Assembly: GCF_901686465.1 (NCBI RefSeq) | Contig: NZ_LR594487.1 | Coordinates: 2,679,773 to 2,743,772, forward strand | Direction: 5' to 3' | DNA from: Halorubrum sp. DM2 | GTDB taxonomy: Archaea; Halobacteriota; Halobacteria; Halobacteriales; Haloferacaceae | Length of the DNA: 64,000 nt | In this document: positions 43,861 to 52,269 of the stretch, one piece after another | Numbering within the stretch: the stretch's first letter is position 1 | How the letters are laid out: each line of letters starts with the position of its first letter | Program-made: the position numbers and the translations under genes | Notes under the pieces: generated by a model | The model's database searches: none | What the model was told of the DNA's origin: nothing | The model's input: the letters and a program-made list of their open reading frames with translations, nothing else

Positions 43861-44235
43861 GGCTTTGTTGAAATCGACAGCAGTTGCTGTTTTACCCCCG
43901 CAACCGCTCAGTACGGGACCTCTACGGATCGATGTGGTGTACCGCTTCGGGGGACAGGAGTCGGTCGGTGGGCAACGCAACCCATCCGTTCGGGAGAACA
44001 CGAACCTCGCCTCGGTGAAGCACCTGCTCCTGTTCGAAATCGCCGTACACGGTCGCGTTCTCGTAGTCGATCAAGAGCTGATCTGGGATCTCGTCCGGTG
44101 CGAGGACCATATTCGACCGACCGCTTCTTCGAGGATAGGTCTTCTCCCGGCCCGAAACGTGGCCACTCCTCGCGCTTCAGCGACCAGCCCGTTCCAGCAG
44201 GAGTACGTCCAAAGAATAGCGTTTCAACGGATCTG
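43861..44235. mobile_element. Second small cargo element of the same end type
   Basis: Left end GGCTTTGTTGAAA at 43861, followed by AACCGCTCAGTAC at about 43900, as in the element at 25173. The right end (CTTCAGCGACCAG ... GTTTCAACGG) matches that element's right end in order and spacing, but the outermost bases have drifted. It carries a 62-residue gene instead of a membrane protein. Confidence 0.45.
43922..44110 (-). CDS. Small protein, function unknown (cargo of an element)
   Basis: 62 residues, acidic: LAPDEIPDQLLIDYENATVY, then GDFEQEQVLHRGEVRVLPNG and WVALPTDRLLSPEAVHHIDP. It has strand-like and helix-like segments but no motif. Its stop is followed by the CGTACTGAGCGGTT motif, as for other element-borne small genes. 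The start ATG has plausible coding composition, but expression is unproven. Confidence 0.5.
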   Translation of the reverse strand: MVLAPDEIPDQLLIDYENATVYGDFEQEQVLHRGEVRVLPNGWVALPTDRLLSPEAVHHIDP

Positions 44236-44321
44236 ACGCAGCGTAAACCCCTCTGTCTGCGACTGGCAGCCGGTTCACCGCTCTGAACAGAAAACCCGCG
44301 CCCGAACCTACCGATGTCGAC

Positions 44322-45431
44322 TCACTTCCGCGCGACGATCCGGAGCACGTCCTCGTCGGCCAACTCGTGGCTCTTCCCGACCTGCTGGTCGTCGTGTTTG
44401 GCGCTCTCGCCGGACACCCGCGCGAACTTGAACCGCTCGTCGAACTCGCCGCCGATCTTCGTACAGGCGTCGCCGACGGTGTCGCCCTCGAAGAGGATGA
44501 GCGGCTCCTCGTAGTCGACGCCGCGTCCCGGCTTGTCCATATAGATGCGGATAACGCCGAGTTCCTCCCAGAGGCGCTCCTTGAGTCCGTCGAGACCGAG
44601 GCCCTTCTCGGCGGAGATGAAGAGCACGTCGTCGGGGTCGAGGTCGCGCTCGCGGAGCTCCTCTTTCACGGTCGGGAGGTAGCTCTTGTCGATGAGGTCC
44701 GCCTTGTTGACGGTGACCATCGACGGGAGATACTCACGATTGTCCATCACGGCGTCGACGAGTTCGTCGATCGTGAGGTCGTGGGGAATCGTGACCTTCG
44801 CGTTGACGTAGCCGTACTCGCGGAGCACCTGCTTGACGGTCTCCTCGTCCAAGCTCACCTCGTCGCTCATCGTCACGCCGAGCCCGTCCTTGTGCGTCTT
44901 GCGGATGTTGATGTTCGGCGGCTCCGTGTCCAGCCGGATGTTGGTCGCGTACAGCTCCTCGCGGAGCCGGTCGTACTGCTCGATCTCGAAGACCGAAAGC
45001 ATGAACACGACGAGGTCCGCCGTCCGGACGACGGAGAGAACCTCCTTGCCGCCCCCCCGGCCGCCCGCGGCACCCTCGATCAGGCCCGGAACGTCGAGGA
45101 TCTGGATGTTCGCGCCGCGGTACTTCAGCATTCCCGGGTTGACGTCGAGGGTGGTGAACTCGTAGGAGCCGACCTCGCTGTCGGCGTTGGTGAGGGCGTT
45201 GATGAGGGTGGACTTGCCGACGCTCGGGAACCCGACTAAGGCGACCGTGGCGTCGCCGTGCTTCTCGACCGCGTAGCCGTGGCCGCCGCCGGCGGAGGAC
45301 TGGTTCTCCAGCTTCTCCTTTTTCTCCGCGAGCTTCGCCTTCAGCCGCCCGATGTGCGCCTCCGTTGACTTGTTGTAGGGCGTCTCGGCGATCTCCTCGC
45401 GGAGGTCTTCGATCTCCTCCTCCAGTCCCAT
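44322..45431 (-). CDS. DRG (developmentally regulated GTP-binding) family GTPase
   Basis: 369 residues. An N-terminal helix-turn-helix-like segment (LEEEIEDLREEIAETPYN) precedes the G domain: G1 GFPSVGKST, switch YEFTTLDVNPG, G3 DVPGLIEGAA, G4 NKAD, and the S5D2L-type insertion. The C-terminus is a TGS domain (PLILFEGDTVGDACTKIGG ... ELADEDVLRIVARK). DRG GTPases bind translating ribosomes and are universal in archaea and eukaryotes. The start was chosen where the typical MGLEEEIE begins. The 3' end lies about 85 bp from the element at 43861-44235. Confidence 0.95.
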   Translation of the reverse strand: MGLEEEIEDLREEIAETPYNKSTEAHIGRLKAKLAEKKEKLENQSSAGGGHGYAVEKHGDATVALVGFPSVGKSTLINALTNADSEVGSYEFTTLDVNPGMLKYRGANIQILDVPGLIEGAAGGRGGGKEVLSVVRTADLVVFMLSVFEIEQYDRLREELYATNIRLDTEPPNINIRKTHKDGLGVTMSDEVSLDEETVKQVLREYGYVNAKVTIPHDLTIDELVDAVMDNREYLPSMVTVNKADLIDKSYLPTVKEELRERDLDPDDVLFISAEKGLGLDGLKERLWEELGVIRIYMDKPGRGVDYEEPLILFEGDTVGDACTKIGGEFDERFKFARVSGESAKHDDQQVGKSHELADEDVLRIVARK

Positions 45432-45609
45432 TACCCGTTTCTCGGCCGGTCGCGTCGTTAAAGGTGTTCCTTCGGGTCGCCGGGGCGGTCCCGAGGTTCG
45501 GCCGCGACGACGGCCGACCGCGAACCCCGGATCTCCGCCGCGAGAGTGGTTGGCACGTCGATACTTCGACACGGTTATATCGGCGACGAGCAACTCTCAG
45601 ACACGCCGA

Positions 45610-45810
45610 ATGCCAGATCCGTCGAGCCTTCGAGACAGCACGCAGATCGTCCTCCCGCGCGGCGCGCTCGAGGGCCACCGGGAGTGTCTCGAAGACCGGT
45701 TCACGGTCACCATCATCGAGATGCCGGAGCGGTACCGGATCATCGGCAGCCCGGTCGAGATCAAGGCCGCGAGCGACTACCTCACGCGCAACGGCGTCGC
45801 GCTCGCGTGA
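45610..45810 (+). CDS. Small conserved haloarchaeal protein (VNG_1110C-like)
   Basis: 66 residues. DPSSLRDSTQIVLPRGALEG, RFTVTIIEMPERYRIIGSP and KAASDYLTRNGVALA form a compact alpha/beta unit. The pattern IIGSPVEIKAASDYL is what I remember for the VNG_1110C-like family. I chose the ATG at 45610; an earlier in-frame ATG gives an unlikely leader. A GGTTATAT box at about 45573-45580 supports transcription. The function is unknown. Confidence 0.7.
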   Translation: MPDPSSLRDSTQIVLPRGALEGHRECLEDRFTVTIIEMPERYRIIGSPVEIKAASDYLTRNGVALA

Positions 45811-45874
45811 CGCGACGGTCAGGGCGGTCCCCGTTCGGAGCCTTGAAGTCACCGCTCGCCGAGACCACGTGACG

Positions 45875-47011
45875 ATGGTCTCTCGTCGGGCGCTGCTCGC
45901 CTCGGGTGTCGCCGGAGCCACCGGAATCGCCGGCTGCGCCGCGTCTCCATCCGGTTCCGACGACGGCGCGATCGACGCCGACGCGGCCGACGGAGACGCC
46001 ACGCGGATCGGCTTCGTCGGCGACCTGATGCTCGGTCGCAGCGTCGCCGACCGCTGGGCCGACGCCGACGACCCCGCTGGCGTCTGGGGCACGACGCTCC
46101 CGCGGCTCCGCGACCTCGACGCCCTCGTCGGGAACTTGGAGTGCTGCGTCTCCGACCGCGGCGAGCGGTGGCCCGACAAGACCTACTACTTCCGGTCGCC
46201 GCCGTCGTTCGCGGTGCCCGCGCTGGAGGCGGCGGGCGCGTCGTTCGTCTCGCTCGCCAACAACCACATCCTCGACTACCGGGAGCCCGCGCTCCGCGAC
46301 ACCCGGACGCACCTCGCCGACCCCGGCATCGCCCGCGCGGGTGCCGGCGTGACCCTCGACGAGGCGCTCGAACCCGCGACCTTCGAGGCGGGCGACGTGA
46401 CGGTCGCCGCGTTCGGACTCACCGACCAGTCGACGGCGTTCGCGGCGACGGACGCGGACCCGGGCATCGCGTTCGCGCGGCTCGACCCCTCCGTGCGCGA
46501 GACTCGCGCCCTCGTCGGCGACGTGCTCGACCGCGTTGCGGACCTCGATCCGGATCTCGTCGTCGCCTCGCTCCACTGGGGCGCGAACTGGGAGACCGAA
46601 CCCCGTGCGGTCCACGAGCGGTTCGGTCGGTGGCTTGTCGAGCAGGGGGTCGACGTCGTCCACGGCCACAGCGCGCACGTCCTCCAGGGCGTCGAGGTGT
46701 ACGAGGGGCGGCCGATCATCTACGACGCGGGCGACTTCGTCGACGACTACCTCGACTACGTCGACCGCGAGGGCGTCCGCAACAAGCGGAGCGCGCTCTT
46801 CGAACTCGTCGTCCGCGACGGCGACCTCGACGCCCTCGACGTGGTCCCGACCGCCATCGACGACGAGACCGCCGCGCTGGCGGACGGCGAGGTCGCGGCG
46901 TGGGTCCACGAGACGGTCGCCGAGCGCTCCGAAGCGTTCGGCACCGTGGTCGACGGAACCGACGGAGAGCTGGCCGACGGTCGACTGCGGGTTCCGCTCG
47001 GCGACGAATAA
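45875..47011 (+). CDS. CapA/PgsA-like lipoprotein phosphoesterase
   Basis: 378 residues. VSRRALLASGVAGATGIAGC is a signal with a lipobox (Cys about 21), so the protein is exported and lipid-anchored. The core starts IGFVGDLMLGRSV, followed by VGNLECCVSD, LANNHILDYRE, VVASLHWGANWE and VVHGHSAHVLQG: the metallophosphoesterase-like set of bacterial CapA (PgsA). CapA proteins take part in poly-gamma-glutamate or other envelope polymers; the polymer here is unknown. It contains YDAGDFVDDYLDY near the end, also typical. Confidence 0.85.
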   Translation: MVSRRALLASGVAGATGIAGCAASPSGSDDGAIDADAADGDATRIGFVGDLMLGRSVADRWADADDPAGVWGTTLPRLRDLDALVGNLECCVSDRGERWPDKTYYFRSPPSFAVPALEAAGASFVSLANNHILDYREPALRDTRTHLADPGIARAGAGVTLDEALEPATFEAGDVTVAAFGLTDQSTAFAATDADPGIAFARLDPSVRETRALVGDVLDRVADLDPDLVVASLHWGANWETEPRAVHERFGRWLVEQGVDVVHGHSAHVLQGVEVYEGRPIIYDAGDFVDDYLDYVDREGVRNKRSALFELVVRDGDLDALDVVPTAIDDETAALADGEVAAWVHETVAERSEAFGTVVDGTDGELADGRLRVPLGDE

Positions 47012-47112
47012 TCCGCCGGGGTCGGTCCCGCCACGGCCTCGGCTTCCTTCCGAATCCCCACCGCGGCTGCTGGGGTCCAAACCCTATTGGGTTCGATGGC
47101 TCAAGGGGGACC

Positions 47113-48135
47113 GTGACGAACACCAACCGCGAGTGGCTTCTCGCCGAACGGCCCGAGGGCGAACCGGACACGGACAGCTTCGAACTGCGCGAGACCGACG
47201 TACCGACGCCCGACCCCGGCGAACTCCTCGTCCGAACCCGATTCCTCTCGGTCGACCCGTACATGCGCGGGCGGATGCGCGACGTCGAGTCTTACGCGGA
47301 GCCGTGGGACGTCGGCGACGCGCTCAAGGGTGGCGTCGTCGGAGAAGTGGTCGAAAGCGAGAGCGACGCGTACGACGCCGGCGACCTCGTGACCGGCGAG
47401 GGGAAGTGGGCCGACTACGCGACCCTCGACGCCGACGACATCGCGCCCGTCGACCCGACCGTCGCCGACCCCGAGGCGTACCTCGGCGTGCTCGGCATGC
47501 CCGGCCGGACCGCCTACTTCGGCCTGCTGGAGGTCGGTCAGCCAAAGCCCGGCGACACGGTCGTCGTCTCCGGCGCGGCGGGCGCGGTCGGCTCCGTCGT
47601 CGGCCAGATCGCGAAGCGAAACGGCTGCCGGGTCGTCGGCTTCGCCGGCAGCGACGAGAAGACCGACTGGCTCACCGACGATCTGGGCTTCGATGCCGCG
47701 ATCAACTACAAGGCGACAGACGACTACCGCGCCGCGCTCGACGAGGCCGCGCCCGACGGCGTCGACGTGTACTTCGACAACGTCGGCGGCCCGATCACCG
47801 ACGCCGTGTTCACCCAGTTGAACCTCGACGCCCGCGTCGCGGTCTGCGGACAGATCGCCCACTACAACGACGAGGGCGTTCCGACCGGCCCGCGAAAGCT
47901 CCCGCAGATCATCCCCGTGCGAGCCAGAATCGAGGGGCTGCTCGTCGGCGACTTCGCGACCCGGTTCGGCGAGGCGAGCGAGCGGCTGGGCGGGTGGGTC
48001 GCGACCGGCGACCTCGAACACCGCGAGACGGTCGTGGAGGGACTGGAGAACGCGCCCGACGCCTTCCTCGGTCTCTTCTCCGGCGACAACATCGGCAAGC
48101 AGGTCGTGCGGGTGTCGAGCGCGGACGGGAAGTAG
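47113..48135 (+). CDS. NADP-dependent oxidoreductase (MDR family, prostaglandin reductase type)
   Basis: 340 residues with a GTG start. FLSVDPYMRGRMRD (residues about 43-56) and LGMPGRTAYFGLLEVGQPKP are typical of the leukotriene B4 dehydrogenase/YncB group. VVVSGAAGAVGSVVGQIAK is the cofactor loop and DVYFDNVGGPI completes it. These reduce enones using NADPH without zinc. The 383 bp after it, to 48518, contains no gene or structure I can support. Confidence 0.9.
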   Translation: MTNTNREWLLAERPEGEPDTDSFELRETDVPTPDPGELLVRTRFLSVDPYMRGRMRDVESYAEPWDVGDALKGGVVGEVVESESDAYDAGDLVTGEGKWADYATLDADDIAPVDPTVADPEAYLGVLGMPGRTAYFGLLEVGQPKPGDTVVVSGAAGAVGSVVGQIAKRNGCRVVGFAGSDEKTDWLTDDLGFDAAINYKATDDYRAALDEAAPDGVDVYFDNVGGPITDAVFTQLNLDARVAVCGQIAHYNDEGVPTGPRKLPQIIPVRARIEGLLVGDFATRFGEASERLGGWVATGDLEHRETVVEGLENAPDAFLGLFSGDNIGKQVVRVSSADGK

Positions 48136-48518
48136 CGAATCACCGACCTCCGACCCGGACCGCCGGACGGAGCGACGCGAGTGTCTCGCGCTCGCCTACC
48201 GCCGCCGCCGGCCGCGTCAAGTGCGAGTCCGACAGCGGTCCGGGTCCGGGACTCGGCGGAGGCACTGCCGACGATCTCTCCCGACCGGCCATCGAGCCCC
48301 GTTCGACGCAGTCGATCGACGCGTGCGGTCCGTAGGTCGGTCACCGAATTACATCGCTACTTCGATGCTCCTGTCGGTCGAACGGATTTGCCGGCGTGAG
48401 GCGAGCGACGACTGAGCAGAGTCCGGTTCGATCGAGGCCGCCCTTCGCCGGTCGTGAGCGGGTCGGTCTCGTCGGTGTCGACGGTACAGCTATCTCCTCG
48501 GAAGAAGCATCAATACGT

Positions 48519-49418
48519 ATGAACAAATTACGGTTGGCCGCTGTCGCCCTCATCGGCGTCGTCGTCGTCGCCGCCGCGTATGCGGTCTTCGCCGGGGTAC
48601 TGATCGGGTCCGACGTGGCGTCGTACTCGTCCGACGGCGTCACCGTGTCGGATCTCGCGTACGAGGACGCCCTCGACCGCGCCGCGGCCGCGGGGTACGC
48701 GGTCGAGCGAGTCGGGTCGAGCGGGTTCCACCCGGAGGGTATCGACGAACTCGACGCCGAACTCGGTCCGGAGTACGAGGCGTTCAGGGTTACGTTCGAC
48801 CGCTCGGAGACGAAGCGACTGTGGGCCACTTTCTACGCGGACGAAGGAGTCACCGTCGTGACACTCTTCGCGGACGACAACCGAGGCGAGTTCACCGTCG
48901 ACGACCTTCCGCCCGACGAGTGGCTCGTCGACCGGTTCACACTCCTGTTCGAGATGGACGCGGCGACCGCAGAGGGCTACGTCGAGGAGCTCAAAACGGA
49001 GGTTCGGACGAGTGATCCCGCTGAACCCGGAGCGGGCACGCCAAGCCTCGAGATCGACGAGCCGGTGGCCTTCCGAGCCACGTACGACAGCCTGACCGCC
49101 GGTGCGACGACCGTCAACGCGACGTCTTCGGCCGGGTCCGGCGTACACGTTCGCGAGTACTACGCGGCGGACGGCAAGCTCGGCAGTATCGAGTTCGTTC
49201 TCCCTCGGGCGACCGTGACGCACGAGGCGGACGGGTACACGTACCGCGTACACATCGACTATCACGGCGGCGTGGAGGTCGACGCACAGACGCGCGCGAC
49301 GCGTTCGTTCGAGGAGCAGGACGTTCGCACCGTCTTCCGACAGATGTTCGAGGAGATGGGCATTCCGCCGGACGCGATCGACCACATACAGTTCGAGTAT
49401 CGGGGCAGCGTGTGGTGA
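48519..49418 (+). CDS. Membrane-anchored protein with extracytoplasmic domain, function unknown
   Basis: 299 residues. One N-terminal helix (RLAAVALIGVVVVAAAYAVFAG) with the rest outside: alternating beta strands, e.g. YEAFRVTFDRSETKRLWATF, VTVVTLFADDNRGEF and YTYRVHIDYHGGVEVDA, in two similar halves that may be a duplicated fold. The 381 bp after it hold only the hairpin at 49754-49776. It is convergent with the universal stress gene. No family is recognised. Confidence 0.7.
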   Translation: MNKLRLAAVALIGVVVVAAAYAVFAGVLIGSDVASYSSDGVTVSDLAYEDALDRAAAAGYAVERVGSSGFHPEGIDELDAELGPEYEAFRVTFDRSETKRLWATFYADEGVTVVTLFADDNRGEFTVDDLPPDEWLVDRFTLLFEMDAATAEGYVEELKTEVRTSDPAEPGAGTPSLEIDEPVAFRATYDSLTAGATTVNATSSAGSGVHVREYYAADGKLGSIEFVLPRATVTHEADGYTYRVHIDYHGGVEVDAQTRATRSFEEQDVRTVFRQMFEEMGIPPDAIDHIQFEYRGSVW

Positions 49419-49753
49419 ATCGAACTGCCGAGTGCTTCGGCGGTCGAGATCGTCTCTGTCACCCACCAGGCTGCGATCCGGTGCGTGCTCGCGAGCGCTG
49501 CATTCGCGGACGAGGGGATACCGAACGGTGAAACCAAGAGACAGCCAGCGAACAGTGCCGACCCCGGAACTAATCCGATCCGCTGTCGGGTAGCGAGACC
49601 AGCGAACCGCTTTCGAGCGACCTCCGCTGAGGCTGAGTCAGTTTACGACCGGGGGGTAAATGATTATGTAGTGCGTGTTCGAGGATCGTCCGTATAATAG
49701 CGAGTATCATCCACGTGGCGTTCTCACGGTTCCACGGGCGGAGCGGGCCGAGC

Positions 49754-49776
49754 GCCTCGGGGTCAAGCCCCGAGGC
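49754..49776. terminator. Strong GC hairpin between convergent genes
   Basis: GCCTCGGGG and CCCCGAGGC pair perfectly (9 bp) around a TCAAG loop, followed by GTTCAC. It sits between two convergent genes and may end transcription from either side. A hairpin plus TTCAC also resembles the right end of IS200/IS605-type elements (from memory), so a dead element end is the alternative. Confidence 0.4.
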
Positions 49777-49799
49777 CGTTCACGCGCTCTCGCACACTC

Positions 49800-50654
49800 T
49801 CAGTCGTCGTCCTCTTCCGGGGCCTTCCGCGTCAGGACGACGGAACTCGCGGCTGCTCGCCCGACGCCTTCGGCGACCGATCCGACGAGTTTTCGCTTGA
49901 GGAACGGGTCGCGCGTCGCACCGAGAACGGTGAGATCGTGGTTCGCCGTTTCGTCCGTGACTGCGCCTGCAACGTGGTCACTCCGGAGCGTCGTGGACTT
50001 GACGCTGATATCCATCCCGCTGAGAGAGGAATCGTAGCTCCGGAGCAGTGCGGCGGTCTCCTCCCGCACCGGGTCATCCGCATCAGGGTGAGTGACGTGA
50101 AGAAGGCGGACAGCCGCGTCGCGCTGTGAGGCGATCGTGCCGGCGAGCTCGACGGCCAGCTCACAGTGTGGGCCACCGGCGACTGGGACCAAGATCGAGT
50201 CGATGTCGCGCGACGGTGTGCGGATGCGCTTAACGAAGACGTCACACGGTGCTTCGCTCAGGATCCGGTCGAGGAAACTCCCGAGTATGACGTCGCGGCG
50301 TCGAGGGCGTCCGCGCCATCCCACGAGTAAAGCGTCGGCGTCGTGTACATCGACGGCTCCCACGATTCCCGTTGCGATGTCTCGAGCGTACCGCATCCGC
50401 GATTCGACCGGGACGCCGGCGTCCGTGGCTCGTTTGACCGCGTCTTCGAGGACTCGTCTCTCATCGCCGTCGTCTTCGAGAAGGCTGTCACCCGCAGAGA
50501 GAGGGATCTGGGGCGGCACCTCGACGACGTGTAACACGACGACGCGCATCGACTGGCCGCGCGCAATATCGATGACCGTGTCGAGTAATCGTGCGGCGGT
50601 CTCCGGATTCGCGACGGGAACCAACAGCGTCTCGGTCCGATTCTTCGAGGTCAT
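49800..50654 (-). CDS. Tandem universal stress protein (two UspA domains)
   Basis: 284 residues. Two Usp folds: residues about 8-150 (ETLLVPVANPETA ... DALLVGWRGRP, DRILSEAPCDVFV) and 155-284 (DSILVPVAGGPHCELAV ... HDLTVLGATRDPFLKR, VGRAAASSVVLTR). The second keeps more of the ATP-binding G-2x-G-9x-S/T pattern. The ATG at MTSKNRTE is supported by a TTAATATC box about 26 bp upstream (leaderless). In haloarchaea such tandem Usps often regulate amino-acid transporters, but none is adjacent here. Confidence 0.85.
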   Translation of the reverse strand: MTSKNRTETLLVPVANPETAARLLDTVIDIARGQSMRVVVLHVVEVPPQIPLSAGDSLLEDDGDERRVLEDAVKRATDAGVPVESRMRYARDIATGIVGAVDVHDADALLVGWRGRPRRRDVILGSFLDRILSEAPCDVFVKRIRTPSRDIDSILVPVAGGPHCELAVELAGTIASQRDAAVRLLHVTHPDADDPVREETAALLRSYDSSLSGMDISVKSTTLRSDHVAGAVTDETANHDLTVLGATRDPFLKRKLVGSVAEGVGRAAASSVVLTRKAPEEDDD

Positions 50655-50807
50655 GACCCGTACTTCTCCGTGAGAGATATTAACACTCACCCAGCTACTT
50701 CCCGGACAGAAACTGACCGAGCGCATTCGCGTGCGAGATCGTCCGTCGCTCTTGTAGTCGTAGCTGAGTACGCAAGCAAACCCACAAGACGTCGACCGCT
50801 TTCGAGT

Positions 50808-50916
50808 GTGCGGGACCGGATTCGAACCGCAAGGACTCGCTTCGCTCGTCCTCTGGGCTACAAATCCGCTCCTGCCCCCTCCTTCGTTTTCTCGCTTCGC
50901 TCGAAAACTCAGTCAG
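50808..50916 (-). other. tRNA-Leu tail ending in a duplicate of the tRNA 3' end
   Basis: On the minus strand, GGTTCGAATCCGGTCCCGCAC (50808-50828) repeats the tRNA-Leu 3' end (50918-50938) with 2 mismatches in 21 bp, 110 bp downstream. Between them lie GAGCGAAGCGAG hairpin loops, and GGATTTG pairs with CGAATCC, as in the tRNA-Thr tail. Confidence 0.65.
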
Positions 50917-51001
50917 TGCGCGGGACCGGATTTGAACCGGCGGACCCCTACGGGATAGCGTCCTAAGCGCTACGCCTTTGGCCTGGCTCGGCAACCCGCG
51001 C
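50917..51001 (-). tRNA. tRNA-Leu (anticodon TAG)
   Basis: Acceptor GCGCGGG/CCCGCGC, D stem GCC/GGC, anticodon stem TAGCG/CGCTA around CTTAGGA (anticodon TAG), a long variable arm (TCCCGTAGGGGT), and a T arm with TTCAAAT. The discriminator is A, as required for tRNA-Leu. CCA is not encoded. It is followed by the tail at 50808-50916. Confidence 0.95.
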
Positions 51002-51067
51002 GCAACCCAGCGTAGGCGAAACCAACTCAAGAACCTGACGAACCACCAGCCGCGACGTGATTTATAA

Positions 51068-51339
51068 ATGCGGTGGCGCGTGCCTGCGAGCGGTCGCCAC
51101 CGGCGACCGCGAGACAGCACCGCGCGAGGGAGTCGGCCGCGACGAGGGCGACCGGAGGGAGCCCGACGGACGCGGCCGACGAGGCTGGGGAGGCGTGAGG
51201 CTGTGCGGTGCTGTGCGGGGTGGGACTCGAAGGGGCAGTCGCGAGGACGAAGGCGCGCGACGCAAGCACCGCAGGAACGAGCGAAGCGAGTGACAAGGAG
51301 CACAGCGAGCGCACCGAGTCCTCGCGGCTGGGGCTTCGG
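51068..51339 (-). repeat. Structured dispersed repeat, copy E (candidate ncRNA)
   Basis: Minus-strand copy, CCGAAGCCCC starting at 51339. P1 pairs 51240-51248 with 51318-51326. P2 pairs 51132-51141 with 51171-51180, 10 perfect base pairs with a sequence unlike the other copies. P3 pairs 51090-51098 with 51102-51110. The TATA box expected at -26 is not convincing (a weak CTATTTTC at -32). A TTTATAAAT lies just past its 3' end. Confidence 0.8.
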
Positions 51340-51382
51340 CGGTCTCGGTCACGGAATCAGTCACACCGAAAATAGTCACGTA

Positions 51383-51438
51383 CAGCCGAGCGGCTGGGGA
51401 TTTGGTCGTGGTCACGGCGCGAGCGACCGCTTATAAAT
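51383..51438 (-). repeat. Half-element of the structured repeat
   Basis: On the minus strand, ATTTATAA (51431-51438) is followed 29 bp later by CCAAATCCCCAGCCGCTCGG, the start motif with two changes, then CTGTACGTGA. It ends there, without P1 or P2. The same half-element occurs near 14850-14914 and 59317-59370. Confidence 0.45.
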
Positions 51439-51484
51439 AGGCAGCCAATACTTCGAAGCGTCTCACAGCTCCGCCAACGACGTC

Positions 51485-52183
51485 TCAACAGCCCTCGCAG
51501 TCGCAGTACGCGTCACAAACCGGGTTGTCGCAGTCGGGGCTCCGGGCCGAACAGAACTCCCGGCCGTGGCGGATCAGGAGGACGTGAAGCGGGTATATCA
51601 GCTCGTCCGGGATCTGCTTGTCTAACACCTCGTGGGCCCGCTGGTTCGACGCCGACTCGGGGACCAGTCCGAACCGCTTCGAGACGCGCTCGACGTGGGT
51701 GTCGACCGCCATCGTCGGCTTCCCGAAGTGGAAGTTCAAGACGACGCTGGCGGTCTTCGGGCCGACGCCTTTGATCTCCGTGAGCCACGCCTTCGCGTCG
51801 TCGGTCGCCATCGCGTCGAGGAACGCCAGCGAGTACGCGCCGCCCGTCTCCTCGCGGATCGCGGCCAGCGCGCGCTGAATCCGGGCGGCCTTCTGGTCGG
51901 GAAGCCCCGCCACGCGGATCGTCTCGCGCAGCTCCTCGTGGTCGGCGGCCTCGATGGCCGCGAAGTCGTCGTAGCGCTCGAACAGCGCCTCCGAGGCCCG
52001 GGCCGTGTTCTCGTCGGCGACGTTCTGCGAGAGGATCGTCGTCACCAGCTGGCGGACGCCCTCCCCCGGCTCGGCGGTCGGGTCCGCCCCGTGTTCGGCG
52101 GCTCGGTCGACCGGCTCGTACAGCGACACGAGGTCGTCGTGAAGCGCCCGGACCCGCGTCTCGTCCCACGTCTGCGTCGACAT
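51485..52183 (-). CDS. nth: Endonuclease III-type DNA glycosylase/lyase
   Basis: 232 residues. The helix-hairpin-helix is IKGVGPKTASVVL with the catalytic Lys in GPKTA, and AVDTHVERV supplies the catalytic Asp. It excises oxidised pyrimidines and nicks the strand. The C-terminus has six cysteines in the last 22 residues with spacing C-x6-C-x4-C-x3-C-x1-C-x2-C; the standard 4Fe-4S loop is C-x6-C-x2-C-x5-C, so the cluster loop is altered. Fold and active site are unambiguous. Confidence 0.9.
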   Translation of the reverse strand: MSTQTWDETRVRALHDDLVSLYEPVDRAAEHGADPTAEPGEGVRQLVTTILSQNVADENTARASEALFERYDDFAAIEAADHEELRETIRVAGLPDQKAARIQRALAAIREETGGAYSLAFLDAMATDDAKAWLTEIKGVGPKTASVVLNFHFGKPTMAVDTHVERVSKRFGLVPESASNQRAHEVLDKQIPDELIYPLHVLLIRHGREFCSARSPDCDNPVCDAYCDCEGC

Positions 52184-52269
52184 ACGCGCGCTACGTGCGC
52201 GGGCGACTTCAGGGCGGCGGATGCGCGGGCGAGCCCGGTGCGCCCGCGACTCGACGGACGCGGCCGCTT

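Noticed and set aside
51061-51069. TTTATAAAT at the 3' end of copy E (and CTTATAAAC at copy A) as a second promoter reading through the repeat
   Set aside because: It is present only at two copies and its spacing to the conserved end differs. The box at the CCGAAGCCCC end is the consistent one.
51068-51436. Open frames inside the structured repeat (products with QAPQER...VTRSTAS...GWGFGG-type sequence)
   Set aside because: The frame is not conserved between copies, whereas the hairpins are. The translations are by-products of the RNA-like repeat.
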